Shown here in pieces: positions 18,202 to 26,815 of a stretch of DNA of 64,000 nt; within the stretch, counting starts at the first letter, position 1, and each line of letters starts with the position of its first letter. Where the stretch lies: NCBI RefSeq assembly GCF_002368195.1, contig NZ_AP018178.1, positions 124,001-188,000 on the forward strand, given 5' to 3'. This DNA is from Calothrix sp. NIES-2100 (GTDB taxonomy: Bacteria; Cyanobacteriota; Cyanobacteriia; Cyanobacteriales; Nostocaceae). The notes under the pieces were generated by a model that saw nothing but the letters and a program-made list of their open reading frames with translations, had not been told where the DNA came from and did not search any database. A program made the position numbers and the translations under genes.

Positions 18202-18326
18202 GCGATCAGCCTTTGGCATAGCTTCTCTACGAGAGGCTGCGCCGTTTTCATGCCCGTACCCCTACGGGGAAGCAAGCTACGCGTAGCGTCTCCGACAGGA
18301 GAAGGGCTGTACGCTTACCGCCAAAT
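18202..18326. repeat. Left arm of a long inverted repeat
   Basis: This 125-bp segment is the reverse complement of 19098-19201, apart from a 22-bp piece (around 18255-18276) that only this arm has. It contains the dispersed Nostocales repeat GCTTCTCTACGAGAGGCTGC and TAGCGTCTCCGACAGGAGAA. Together the arms bracket the two genes at 18362-19155. Confidence 0.85.
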
Positions 18327-18361
18327 TTCAAACTACCCTCATTCACAATCAAATTCCGGCT

Positions 18362-18610
18362 ATGAGTCGAGAGGAGATAAAAGGTATGTTCGGTTTAAGT
18401 GAGTTGAAGCAGACACGAGTTTATCAAGAAGCTAAGCAAGAAGGTATAGAGGAAGCGAATTTAAAAGCTATATCTGGAATGTTAATGTTAGGGTTGACAG
18501 TCGAACAAATTGCACAGGTGTTAAATTTGGAAGCTGCACAAGTTGAGCAATCTGCACACAAGCAAAACTATCAAAATGACGAATTGAGAGGAGATTCAAA
18601 ATCTGATTAA
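18362..18610 (+). pseudogene. C-terminal fragment of a DUF2887/Rpn-type PD-(D/E)XK nuclease
   Basis: The 82-residue frame starts MSREEIKGMFGLSELKQTRVYQEAKQEG, which is the tail of the large cyanobacterial DUF2887 family of transposase-like nucleases. Full proteins are about 270 residues and carry the nuclease domain upstream. Here the upstream part is replaced by an inverted-repeat arm. The final segment GLTVEQIAQVLNLEAAQVEQ is the usual short C-terminal helix pair. A separate function as a small protein cannot be excluded, but a remnant is more likely. Confidence 0.65.
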
Positions 18611-18636
18611 GTTGAACTATTTAATGTTATCCCGCA

Positions 18637-19155
18637 ATGTCCATTCCAGATGAACAAAACAAGTTAATTGTACTGCAAATGTACAAGTCCTTCGACCAAG
18701 GTAATTTAGAGAAAGTCCAGGAATTGCTTGCACCAAATTTTGTGGCTCATATACCTGGTGCTACCGAACCTTTAAATCGCGAAGCATTCATGCATTCTGT
18801 ATTGATGGCTTTTCGTTCTGCGTTTCCTGATGGCATTCACCAATTTGAAGATGTCATTGCCGAAGGTGATAAAGTTGTGACACGCGGCACTTTTAGCGGT
18901 ACTCATCGGGGAGAATTACAAGGCATTCCGCCCACAGGTAAGCAAATCACCATCCCATTTTTTCATATCGATCGCATTGTCGATGGTAAACTTGGGGAAC
19001 ACTGGGGTCAAAGTGACTTGCTAGGCTTAATGCAACAGGTAGGAATTATTCCCATACCAGGACTAGGTTTGATTTGGCGAAAATTATATTGGGTTATATT
19101 TGGCGGTAAGCGTACAGCCCTTCTCCTGTCGGAGACGCTACGCGAACGGGCATGA
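18637..19155 (+). CDS. SnoaL-like ester cyclase (NTF2 fold)
   Basis: This 172-residue protein has the NTF2-like/SnoaL fold: VLQMYKSFDQGNLEKVQELLAP, then a conserved HIPG segment, RSAFPDGIHQFEDVIAEGDKV and GTHRGELQGIPPTGKQI, with WGQSDLLGLMQQ at the end. Members in cyanobacteria are uncharacterised; relatives are polyketide cyclases or small-molecule hydrolases. The last 19 codons, including the stop, lie inside the right arm of the inverted repeat (from 19098), so the C-terminal KRTALLLSETLRERA comes from repeat DNA and is unlikely to be ancestral. The 27-bp gap to the fragment upstream suggests cotranscription. Confidence 0.8.
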   Translation: MSIPDEQNKLIVLQMYKSFDQGNLEKVQELLAPNFVAHIPGATEPLNREAFMHSVLMAFRSAFPDGIHQFEDVIAEGDKVVTRGTFSGTHRGELQGIPPTGKQITIPFFHIDRIVDGKLGEHWGQSDLLGLMQQVGIIPIPGLGLIWRKLYWVIFGGKRTALLLSETLRERA

Positions 19156-19201
19156 AAACGGCGCAGCCTCTCGTAGAGAAGCTATGCCAAAGGCTGATCG
19201 C
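19098..19201. repeat. Right arm of a long inverted repeat
   Basis: This is the reverse complement of 18202-18326, lacking the 22-bp internal piece. It overlaps the 3' end of the SnoaL-like gene and ends at GGCTGATCGC. Confidence 0.85.
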
Positions 19202-19277
19202 TTCAATTAAAGCTAAATTCAATAAAGAAGCATCTTGATTAAAAAATATCATTAATTTTGCATTTTGATTTATTTTT

Positions 19278-20333
19278 ATGCTTACTCTATCTCCTAGTCT
19301 CCAAGCTAGACTTTCCCAACCCCTGAAAATTGGATCGCTTGCAGTTAATAGCCGGGTTTTGCAGTCGCCTTTATCTGGGGTGACGGATATGGTATTTCGC
19401 CGTCTGGTACGTCGCTATGCACCGGATTCGATGATGTACACGGAAATGGTGAATGCTACAGGGTTGCACTATGTCAAACAGTTACCCAAAATCATGGAGG
19501 TAGACCCTAACGAACGACCAATTAGTATCCAGTTATTTGACTGTCGTCCAGATTTTTTGGCAGAAGCAGCAATGAAAGCAGTGGCAGAGGGTGCTGATAC
19601 TGTTGATATTAATATGGGTTGTCCAGTTAATAAAATTACCAAAAATGGTGGTGGTTCTTCGCTGTTACGTCAACCAGAAGTTGCAGAAGCAATTGTGCGG
19701 GAGGTGGTGAAGGCTGTTGATGTACCAGTAACAGTTAAAACTCGTATTGGTTGGAATGATCAAGAAATTACCATTCTTGATTTTGCCAAGCGGATGGAAG
19801 ATGCTGGGGCAAAAATGATCACCGTACATGGACGCACTCGTGCCCAAGGGTACAATGGTAATGCTCGCTGGGAATGGATTGGTCGTGTTAAGGAAGTACT
19901 TTCTATTCCAGTGATTGGGAATGGCGATATTTTCTCAGTAGAAGCGGCGGTGAAATGTTTAGAACAAACTGGCGCTGATGGGGTAATGTGTTCTCGCGGA
20001 ACTTTGGGTTACCCGTTTTTGGTGGGAGAAGTCGATCGCTTTTTGAAGACTGGGGAACTGTTACCGCCACCTACACCCATTCAGCGGTTGGAATGCGCTA
20101 GAGAACATTTACAAGCTTTATGGGAATATAAAGGCGATCGCGGTGTCCGTCAAGCCCGTAAGCACATGACTTGGTATGCTAAAGGCTTTGTCGGCGCTGC
20201 TGATTTGCGCGGACAGTTAAGTTTAGTGGAAACTGTTAGTCAAGGTTTAGATTTAATTGATCGCGCAATTGAACAACTGACTCATGGTTATGAACCTGAA
20301 GTAGAAACTGAATCTAACTTCGCCATAGCATAA
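19278..20333 (+). CDS. dus: tRNA-dihydrouridine synthase
   Basis: This 351-residue FMN enzyme reduces uridines in the tRNA D-loop with NADPH. The TIM barrel starts SPLSGVTDMVFRRLVRRY; the catalytic cysteine lies in DINMGCPVNKITKNGGGSSLL; KTRIGW and VHGRTRAQGYNG are FMN and substrate motifs; GNGDIFS binds phosphate. A C-terminal helical tRNA-binding domain of about 100 residues follows. It resembles DusB rather than DusA; the exact specificity is not certain. It stands alone, with glsA 19 bp after it. Confidence 0.93.
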   Translation: MLTLSPSLQARLSQPLKIGSLAVNSRVLQSPLSGVTDMVFRRLVRRYAPDSMMYTEMVNATGLHYVKQLPKIMEVDPNERPISIQLFDCRPDFLAEAAMKAVAEGADTVDINMGCPVNKITKNGGGSSLLRQPEVAEAIVREVVKAVDVPVTVKTRIGWNDQEITILDFAKRMEDAGAKMITVHGRTRAQGYNGNARWEWIGRVKEVLSIPVIGNGDIFSVEAAVKCLEQTGADGVMCSRGTLGYPFLVGEVDRFLKTGELLPPPTPIQRLECAREHLQALWEYKGDRGVRQARKHMTWYAKGFVGAADLRGQLSLVETVSQGLDLIDRAIEQLTHGYEPEVETESNFAIA

Positions 20334-20352
20334 ACTCAGATCTGTACCAATT

Positions 20353-21267
20353 TTGAAAAGTCTTCCAGCAATCACCCCGACGGAATTATCAACTTGGGTA
20401 GAACAAGCCAAATCCCATGTTGATCGTGGACGAGTAGCCGATCGCACTCCGCGATTGAATATGGCTAATCCTTATTGGTTTGCGCTTCACATCTGTTGTG
20501 TAACGGGACAAACTTACAGTGTTGGTGATACTGCTTGTGTGTTCCCACTAATGAGTGTAATCAAAGCTTTTTCACTACTCTATCTGCTAGAAAATTTCGG
20601 TGCAGAGAGGGTTTTGCAATGGGTAGGCGTTGAACCATCACAAGCACCATTTAATTCTCTAGATCAACTAATTGCCGATCGCGGATACCCCCGCAATCCG
20701 ATGATTAACAGTGGGGCGATTACCCTAGCAGATAAATTACCAGGAGAAAATCCTAGCGATCGCACTCAACAATTTTGTCAATGGCTAAACCAATTAGCAG
20801 GCTGTCAGCTCAAGTTAGATGAATTAATGCTAGCTTCCGTTCGATTAACTCGTTCCCCAGCTAATCAGGCGATCGCTAATTATCTTACCAAAACCCAATA
20901 TCTAGATAATCCGGAGATAGCTCTTGACACTTACGAGCAAATATGCTGTCTGTCAGGAAAAGTAGAAGATTTAGCTTTGATTGGTAAACTCTTAGCTTTT
21001 GGAGATGGTTTAGTATCAGCAAAACACCGCCAGATTGTTAATGCTGTCATGTTAACCTGTGGATTGTATGAAGCATCTGCCGAGTTTGCCGTCAGAATTG
21101 GGTTACCCATGAAATCAGGCATAGGTGGTGGACTGTTAGCAATAGTACCAGGCCAAGGAGCGATCGCTTGTTACAGCCCTGCTTTAGATACAGTGGGTAA
21201 TCCGGTAGCAGGTTTGGCTTTTGTCGAAACTTTAGCACAACACCTAGAGTTGAGTATTTTTGGATGA
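20353..21267 (+). CDS. glsA: Glutaminase
   Basis: This 304-residue enzyme hydrolyses glutamine to glutamate and ammonia. It has the serine-dependent glutaminase fold: the S68-V-I-K71 catalytic pair, the NSGAITLADKLP region, and SGIGGGLLAIVPGQGAIACYSP with GNPVAG near the end. Length equals the usual 300-310. The start is a TTG at 20353, preceded by no clear ribosome site; no ATG lies close upstream. It follows dus by 19 bp, which suggests read-through transcription. Confidence 0.9.
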   Translation: MKSLPAITPTELSTWVEQAKSHVDRGRVADRTPRLNMANPYWFALHICCVTGQTYSVGDTACVFPLMSVIKAFSLLYLLENFGAERVLQWVGVEPSQAPFNSLDQLIADRGYPRNPMINSGAITLADKLPGENPSDRTQQFCQWLNQLAGCQLKLDELMLASVRLTRSPANQAIANYLTKTQYLDNPEIALDTYEQICCLSGKVEDLALIGKLLAFGDGLVSAKHRQIVNAVMLTCGLYEASAEFAVRIGLPMKSGIGGGLLAIVPGQGAIACYSPALDTVGNPVAGLAFVETLAQHLELSIFG

Positions 21268-21301
21268 TGAGCGATCTGATTTCACAGTTGGTAACTTGAT
21301 C

Positions 21302-22123
21302 ATGAAAAATTTGTCCCCAAAACCCGATTATTATGCTAGAGATGCGACACAAAGAAAAAACTGGTATACAAAAGTAGCAGATGCCTACAATCAAGCCAGA
21401 CCACGCTATCCCCAAGATATAATTTGTCGTACTCTCGAGTTAGCCCATCTTCCCAGTAATGGCATTATTCTTGAAATAGGTTGCGGGACAGGAATTGCAA
21501 CTGTCGCCTTTGCTCAACTAGGATTTTCCATAGTTTGCCTTGAACCAAACCAGGAAATGTGTCGCTTAGCAAAACAGAACTGTTCGCAGTATTCATCTCT
21601 ACAGTTTCATAATACTTTCTTTGAAGAGTGGGAGCTAGAAACTAGTAAATTTGATGCTGTTTTAGCAGCAACAGCTTTTCATTGGATAAAACCTGATATT
21701 GGGTATCAAAAAGCAGCTGATGCTTTAAAAGATGCTGGTCATCTAATTTTGTTATGGAACATGACACCTCAGCCTCCCTATGAAATCTATCAAGCATTAC
21801 ATGAGATTTATCAACAACACGCCCCATCACTAGCGCAATATGAAGATAGAGCAACTCAGGCAGAAATAGTCAGAGGTTTTGGACAGAATATCATAGATTC
21901 GGGTTTATTCAAAAACTTGATATGCGAACATAGGGGGTGTGAAGTCACTTTAAATACTAAAGATTACCTAACTCTTTTAAGTACTTACTCCCCCTACTTA
22001 GCGCTAGAACCCCAGACGAGAGATGCTTTGTTTACAGATATTAGCGAACTGATAAACAAAAAATTTGGAGGTAAGATTCAGATTTCCTACCTCAGTGCTT
22101 TTCAACTTGCGCAAAAAATATAA
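21302..22123 (+). CDS. Class I SAM-dependent methyltransferase
   Basis: The 273-residue product begins with an RPRYPQDI segment, then motif I ILEIGCGTGIATVAFAQLG, an acidic CLEPNQEM, and AATAFHWIKPDI. This is the pattern of cyanobacterial methyltransferases of the UbiE/Trans-aconitate type; the substrate is unknown. I prefer ATG 21302 over a TTG at 21260, which overlaps the glutaminase end. The gene ends 11 bp before the convergent lipoprotein gene. Confidence 0.85.
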   Translation: MKNLSPKPDYYARDATQRKNWYTKVADAYNQARPRYPQDIICRTLELAHLPSNGIILEIGCGTGIATVAFAQLGFSIVCLEPNQEMCRLAKQNCSQYSSLQFHNTFFEEWELETSKFDAVLAATAFHWIKPDIGYQKAADALKDAGHLILLWNMTPQPPYEIYQALHEIYQQHAPSLAQYEDRATQAEIVRGFGQNIIDSGLFKNLICEHRGCEVTLNTKDYLTLLSTYSPYLALEPQTRDALFTDISELINKKFGGKIQISYLSAFQLAQKI

Positions 22124-22134
22124 TTTCTCTGACG

Positions 22135-23850
22135 CTATTGGGTAAGCAACAAGTTGGGCGATTTTTCTTCAGCTTGGTTTACCTGCGGTTCAGGTGTGGG
22201 CGTAGCCTCTGGTGACGGCGTAATTGATTGAGGTGCAGGAGACTCAACAATTTCTGGTAGTTTAGGCGGTACACTGGGCGATGCTTGGGGCGTAGGACGT
22301 GGACGACGCTGGAAATATCTGCTGAATCCCGTCTTTGCAGGCTGTTTTACCTCTGGTTGAGGTGATTCGGTGACAGTCGGTGTCGGTGTTACCTCTGGTT
22401 GAGGTGATTCGGTGACGGTCGGTGTTGGTGTTACCTCTGGTTGAGGTGATTCGGTGACAGTCGGTGTCGGTGTTACTTCTAGTTGAGGTGATTCGGTGAC
22501 AGTCGGTGTTGGTGTTACCTCTGGTTGAGGTGATTCAATAATCTCTGGTAGCTTTGGCGACAAACTAGGAGAAGGTGTAGCCACAGGACGAGGACGGCGC
22601 TGGAAATATCCGCCAGATGTTGGTTTTTCTGGTAACTGAGTAGCTTCAGGGGTTGGCGTTACCTTTGTTTGTGGTTCTACTGTCGGTTCTGGTGATGGTA
22701 CAGCTGGCTGTTCTGGTTGCTTCGATTCAGTTGGCTGTGTTATCGGTGTTTCTGGAACCTCAATTTCTGGAGTTGGCTGTGTTTGGGGCGTAGCTGTAGG
22801 GGTAGGTGTCGGTTCCGTAGGTGGTATTTTGGCGGTATAGTTCGGGTCTACAATGCCACGTACCTCATCTGCTGTAAGTTCTCCTCTGACAATTCTCGCA
22901 AGCGTATCTTTACCGTTAGGCTGGTAATTAATCAGTCCAACTGTGGTATTAAAGACATTTTTGACAGGATTACCCTGGTTATCGAGAAATTCCAGTTTCA
23001 CCCAATTTTTACCAGGTTTGAAGCCTTTGAGGTAAATTGCTTGCCAACGGTCTAAAACGAAGCTTTCACCATTAATCGTGCAACGAATCCGCCAATCACT
23101 GATATTGTCTTTGGGGTTGTCTTGAGCTACGAGGTGCAAGGGAGCATTTGTTAAGTAAAAGTCCAGTAGTATCGGTTCTGCGCCGTAGTCGCCTTTAGGA
23201 CGGCTGTAGGTGAGCAAAGGTAGAGATGGATCTGGGTTGTTATCTTCGGTTTTGGTGACAATGTGAAATTTTGTCTGGGCGTAAGCACCTTCATTTTTGA
23301 AACTTTCATGCCAAGGGCGTGAGGCAAAGACACGCAAAGTGTGAGTACCTGGAGCCAAATCTGAGAATACCAGGGGCTGATTTAAGTCGTAAACAGCTAT
23401 ATAAGGTTGATTATCCAGAATTACGTGGAGATGAGGCCCTAGTTCCAGTTGCAGGTTCTTAAATATTGGTAGATCCTTAACCTGAAAGCGGACTGTAACT
23501 TTGTTATCTAGCAGGACTTGATCGGGTTGAGGTGTAGCGATCGCCACCTGTGGCTGATAAATTTCCAATGCTGAGCGTAGTTCTTGAATCGTAGCAGGTG
23601 GGGAAACTTCTGCAAACTCTTTAGCTATCTGTTGTGGCTTATCTGTATAACCAACAGACACATCTTGACTGACAGCTTTCCCGCCACAGCTTGTCAAACT
23701 CAAGACTATTAACAATGTCATTAGCCATCTCACAACAGCGAACCTCCTGGGGAGGAGATTCTCTAAAACTTTTTTCTGCCAAGAGTTCATGCCTTCCACC
23801 GAGCGATCGTCTTTAACAACTGCCAAATTATTTTGGCTCAAACTGTCCAT
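22135..23850 (-). CDS. Repeat-rich lipoprotein of unknown function
   Basis: The 571-residue product starts with an unusually long cytoplasm-like N-region, then a hydrophobic segment and a lipobox (VLSLTSCGG, about residues 47-55), so it is probably anchored in a membrane. Residues 90-330 form a domain with PQPDQVLLDNKVTVRFQVKDLP and two further beta-rich segments that I do not recognise. From about 340 the protein is Pro/Thr/Glu-rich, with a 14-residue unit SPQPEVTPTPTVTE repeated about five times and two copies of a YFQRRPRP motif. The tail probably spans the periplasm or cell wall. Alternative starts lie downstream (for example MNSWQKK, residue 21). Confidence 0.75.
   Translation of the reverse strand: MDSLSQNNLAVVKDDRSVEGMNSWQKKVLENLLPRRFAVVRWLMTLLIVLSLTSCGGKAVSQDVSVGYTDKPQQIAKEFAEVSPPATIQELRSALEIYQPQVAIATPQPDQVLLDNKVTVRFQVKDLPIFKNLQLELGPHLHVILDNQPYIAVYDLNQPLVFSDLAPGTHTLRVFASRPWHESFKNEGAYAQTKFHIVTKTEDNNPDPSLPLLTYSRPKGDYGAEPILLDFYLTNAPLHLVAQDNPKDNISDWRIRCTINGESFVLDRWQAIYLKGFKPGKNWVKLEFLDNQGNPVKNVFNTTVGLINYQPNGKDTLARIVRGELTADEVRGIVDPNYTAKIPPTEPTPTPTATPQTQPTPEIEVPETPITQPTESKQPEQPAVPSPEPTVEPQTKVTPTPEATQLPEKPTSGGYFQRRPRPVATPSPSLSPKLPEIIESPQPEVTPTPTVTESPQLEVTPTPTVTESPQPEVTPTPTVTESPQPEVTPTPTVTESPQPEVKQPAKTGFSRYFQRRPRPTPQASPSVPPKLPEIVESPAPQSITPSPEATPTPEPQVNQAEEKSPNLLLTQ
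22345..22555. repeat. 42-bp tandem repeat inside the lipoprotein gene
   Basis: About five copies of a 42-bp unit (GGTGATTCGGTGACAGTCGG... / TGTTGGTGTTACCTCTGGTTGA) encode a 14-residue unit. They differ at few positions, so they were copied recently. Confidence 0.85.
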
Positions 23851-24435
23851 AGGGAACTATAGCCCAAAAGGTGAAATCTGCTTCACCCTAAAGAATTTTT
23901 AACGCCATACTCGTGTCATTTGTACTCAGTAACAGCGTTTTGAGCGCAGGAAAATGTTTTTGCAGAACTCCCAAGTAGCCAAGGGAGAGATTTGCAGAAA
24001 GTTCCTTCTCTGCTGCGCTGGCTTGACTTCGATCCGAACTTTTTGGAGACATATCATGAAGATGTCATTTGTTTGACAGTTTTTTGCTAATCGTAATTTA
24101 AACCCGACAGTAACAACCGCAACAGCCAAAATGCTTGCTGTACTGTAGAAATCCATAATTTTTACGAATTGTGTTCGTTTGTAAATTAAATGAATAATCT
24201 ATTGACTTTTTGTCCATTAGTTTGAAGTTAAAAGGCAGATTGGACAGTTATTCTGGTGATTTTGAATTATTGTTAAATTATCGCCAACAATGTACAAGTT
24301 AAGACTTTATAATTCAACAGAAACAAACTTCCACATCGGGTCTGAATCGCCCCCCACAGAAAATTCTGGTGGGTGCGATAATGGTTAACTTTGTGGTTTC
24401 CTGATTCCTCATTCCTTATCTAGAGAGGAGGTCGA
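23851..24435. promoter_or_regulatory. Upstream region and leader of psaA
   Basis: About 580 bp with no gene I trust (a 76-residue minus frame at 23926-24156 lacks support). A TATAAT lies at 24308-24313 as a candidate -10, without a good -35. An imperfect hairpin (CCCCCCACAGAA / TTCTGGTGGG) lies at 24351-24375, about 60 bp before the start. A strong AGGAGG at 24424-24429 precedes the psaA ATG. The placement of the transcription start is inference. Confidence 0.35.
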
Positions 24436-26694
24436 ATGACGATTAGTCCTCCGGAGCGAGGGGAAAAAAAGGCAAGAGTAATAGTCGATAACGATCCGGT
24501 ACCTACCTCTTTTGAGAGATGGGCACAACCAGGACACTTCGACAGAACTTTAGCCAGAGGTCCCAAAACCACCACATGGATTTGGAACCTACATGCCCTC
24601 GCCCACGATTTTGATACACATACCAGCGATCTCGAAGACATCTCCCGCAAGATATTCGCAGCCCACTTCGGCCACTTAGCTGTAGTGACGATTTGGCTGA
24701 GCGGGATGATATTCCACGGCGCTAAGTTTTCCAACTACGAAGCTTGGCTGAGCGATCCTCTAAACGTAAAGCCTAGTGCGCAAGTCGTTTGGCCCATAGT
24801 TGGACAAGACATTTTAAATGGTGATGTTGGCGGTGGCTTCCACGGTATTCAAATCACCTCTGGCTTGTTCCAAGTATGGCGTGGCTGGGGTATTACCAAT
24901 TCCTTCCAGCTCTACGTAACTGCCATTGGCGGCTTGGTATTAGCAGGCTTGTTCCTGTTTGCCGGTTGGTTCCATTACCACAAAAAAGCTCCCAAACTGG
25001 AATGGTTCCAGAACGTGGAGTCAATGCTGAATCACCACCTACAAGTATTGCTAGGCTGTGGTTCCTTGGGATGGGCTGGACACTTAATTCATGTGTCCGC
25101 ACCAACTAACAAGCTGTTGGATGCAGGGGTAGCTGTCAAAGATATCCCCTTGCCCCACGAGTTCATCCTGAACAAAGACTTGTTGACCGAGCTTTATCCA
25201 AGCTTTGCTAATGGCATAGCACCTTTCTTCACCTTGAACTGGGGTCAGTACGCTGACTTCCTCACCTTTAAGGGTGGTCTCAACCCAGTAACAGGCGGCT
25301 TGTGGCTGACCGATATTTCTCATCACCACTTAGCGATCGCTGTACTGTTTATCATTGCTGGTCACCAATACCGCACCAACTGGGGTATCGGTCACAGCAT
25401 TAAAGAGATCCTCGAAAACCATAAAGGTCCCTTCACTGGTGAAGGCCACAAAGGTCTTTACGAAAACCTGACTACATCTTGGCACGCTCAGTTAGGCACT
25501 AACCTAGCCTTCTTGGGTTCCTTGACCATCATCATTGCGCACCACATGTACGCAATGCCTCCCTATCCATATTTGGCAACTGATTACGCAACACAGTTGT
25601 GTATCTTCACTCACCATATTTGGATCGGTGGCTTCCTAATCGTTGGGGGCGCTGCTCACGCAGCTATCTTCATGGTTCGGGATTACGATCCAGTTGTGAA
25701 TCAAAACAACGTACTGGATCGAGTGATTCGTCACCGGGATGCGATTATCTCACACTTAAACTGGGTGTCTATTTTCCTTGGCTTCCATAGCTTTGGACTT
25801 TACATCCACAACGACACAATGCGTGCATTGGGTCGTCCCCAAGATATGTTCTCCGATACGGCAATTCAGTTGCAGCCAGTGTTTGCACAGTGGGTACAAA
25901 ATATCCACGCCTTAGCGCCTGGAACAACTGCACCCAATGCCTTAGAACCGGTTAGCTATGTCTTTGGTGGTGGTATTTTGGCTGTAGGCGGCAAAGTAGC
26001 AGCTGCTCCCATTGCTTTGGGTACAGCAGACTTCTTAATTCACCACATTCATGCCTTTACCATTCACGTAACCGTCCTCATCCTGCTCAAGGGTGTGCTG
26101 TTTGCTCGGAGTTCTCGTCTGATTCCAGACAAGGCAAACTTGGGCTTCCGCTTCCCCTGTGACGGTCCTGGTCGTGGTGGTACCTGCCAAGTTTCTGGTT
26201 GGGACCATGTATTCCTTGGACTATTCTGGATGTACAACTCCCTCTCAATTGTACTTTTCCACTTCAGCTGGAAAATGCAATCTGATGTTTGGGGAACAGT
26301 AGATGCAGCAGGTAATGTAACTCACATTACTGGTGGTAACTTTGCCCAAAGTGCCATCACAATCAACGGTTGGTTGCGTGACTTCTTGTGGGCGCAAGCT
26401 TCACAGGTAATCAACTCCTACGGAAGTGCGCTGTCTGCTTACGGACTGATGTTCTTAGGCGCTCACTTTGTATGGGCATTCAGCTTGATGTTCCTGTTCA
26501 GTGGTCGTGGCTACTGGCAAGAACTGATTGAGTCCATCGTTTGGGCGCATAATAAACTGAAGGTAGCACCAGCAATTCAGCCTCGCGCTTTGAGCATCAC
26601 TCAAGGTCGGGCAGTAGGTGTAGCTCACTACCTCCTAGGAGGAATTGCTACTACCTGGGCATTCTTCCACGCACACATTCTTTCAGTAGGCTAG
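24436..26694 (+). CDS. psaA: Photosystem I P700 apoprotein A1
   Basis: This 752-residue core subunit of photosystem I binds half of the P700 special pair, antenna chlorophylls and part of the FX iron-sulfur cluster. The two FX cysteines are in FPCDGPGRGGTC. Eleven membrane helices are evident, and LMFLFSGRGYWQELIES near the C-terminus carries the A0 ligand region. Length matches cyanobacterial PsaA. Compared with the Anabaena protein as I remember it, GHQYRTNWG replaces GHMYRTNWG and KVAAAPIAL replaces KVAMMPIAL; nothing suggests a far-red type. It is followed by psaB after 121 bp, the usual operon. Confidence 0.98.
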   Translation: MTISPPERGEKKARVIVDNDPVPTSFERWAQPGHFDRTLARGPKTTTWIWNLHALAHDFDTHTSDLEDISRKIFAAHFGHLAVVTIWLSGMIFHGAKFSNYEAWLSDPLNVKPSAQVVWPIVGQDILNGDVGGGFHGIQITSGLFQVWRGWGITNSFQLYVTAIGGLVLAGLFLFAGWFHYHKKAPKLEWFQNVESMLNHHLQVLLGCGSLGWAGHLIHVSAPTNKLLDAGVAVKDIPLPHEFILNKDLLTELYPSFANGIAPFFTLNWGQYADFLTFKGGLNPVTGGLWLTDISHHHLAIAVLFIIAGHQYRTNWGIGHSIKEILENHKGPFTGEGHKGLYENLTTSWHAQLGTNLAFLGSLTIIIAHHMYAMPPYPYLATDYATQLCIFTHHIWIGGFLIVGGAAHAAIFMVRDYDPVVNQNNVLDRVIRHRDAIISHLNWVSIFLGFHSFGLYIHNDTMRALGRPQDMFSDTAIQLQPVFAQWVQNIHALAPGTTAPNALEPVSYVFGGGILAVGGKVAAAPIALGTADFLIHHIHAFTIHVTVLILLKGVLFARSSRLIPDKANLGFRFPCDGPGRGGTCQVSGWDHVFLGLFWMYNSLSIVLFHFSWKMQSDVWGTVDAAGNVTHITGGNFAQSAITINGWLRDFLWAQASQVINSYGSALSAYGLMFLGAHFVWAFSLMFLFSGRGYWQELIESIVWAHNKLKVAPAIQPRALSITQGRAVGVAHYLLGGIATTWAFFHAHILSVG

Positions 26695-26710
26695 CAACCA
26701 GCTATATGGA

Positions 26711-26731
26711 GTGCTGGGTGCTGGGTGCTGA
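26711..26731. repeat. 7-bp GTGCTGG repeat in the psaA-psaB spacer
   Basis: Three units of GTGCTGG with slight variation, followed by AACTCAGTACTC-like text. It is a short tandem repeat of the cyanobacterial type. Confidence 0.7.
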
Positions 26732-26815
26732 GTCCCTAAAAAAACTCAGAACTCAATACTCAGTACTCTAGAAACTGAAACCTGATGGCTAAAGGTCAGA
26801 GGAATTATCAAACCT

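Noticed and set aside
23926..24156. 76-residue minus-strand frame upstream of psaA, starting with a membrane-like segment
   Set aside because: No ribosome site, low-complexity end and no family recognised; likely part of the psaA regulatory region.
24436..26694. Far-red-type PsaA paralogue
   Set aside because: The sequence is close to the standard Anabaena PsaA I remember, and no far-red gene cluster is nearby.
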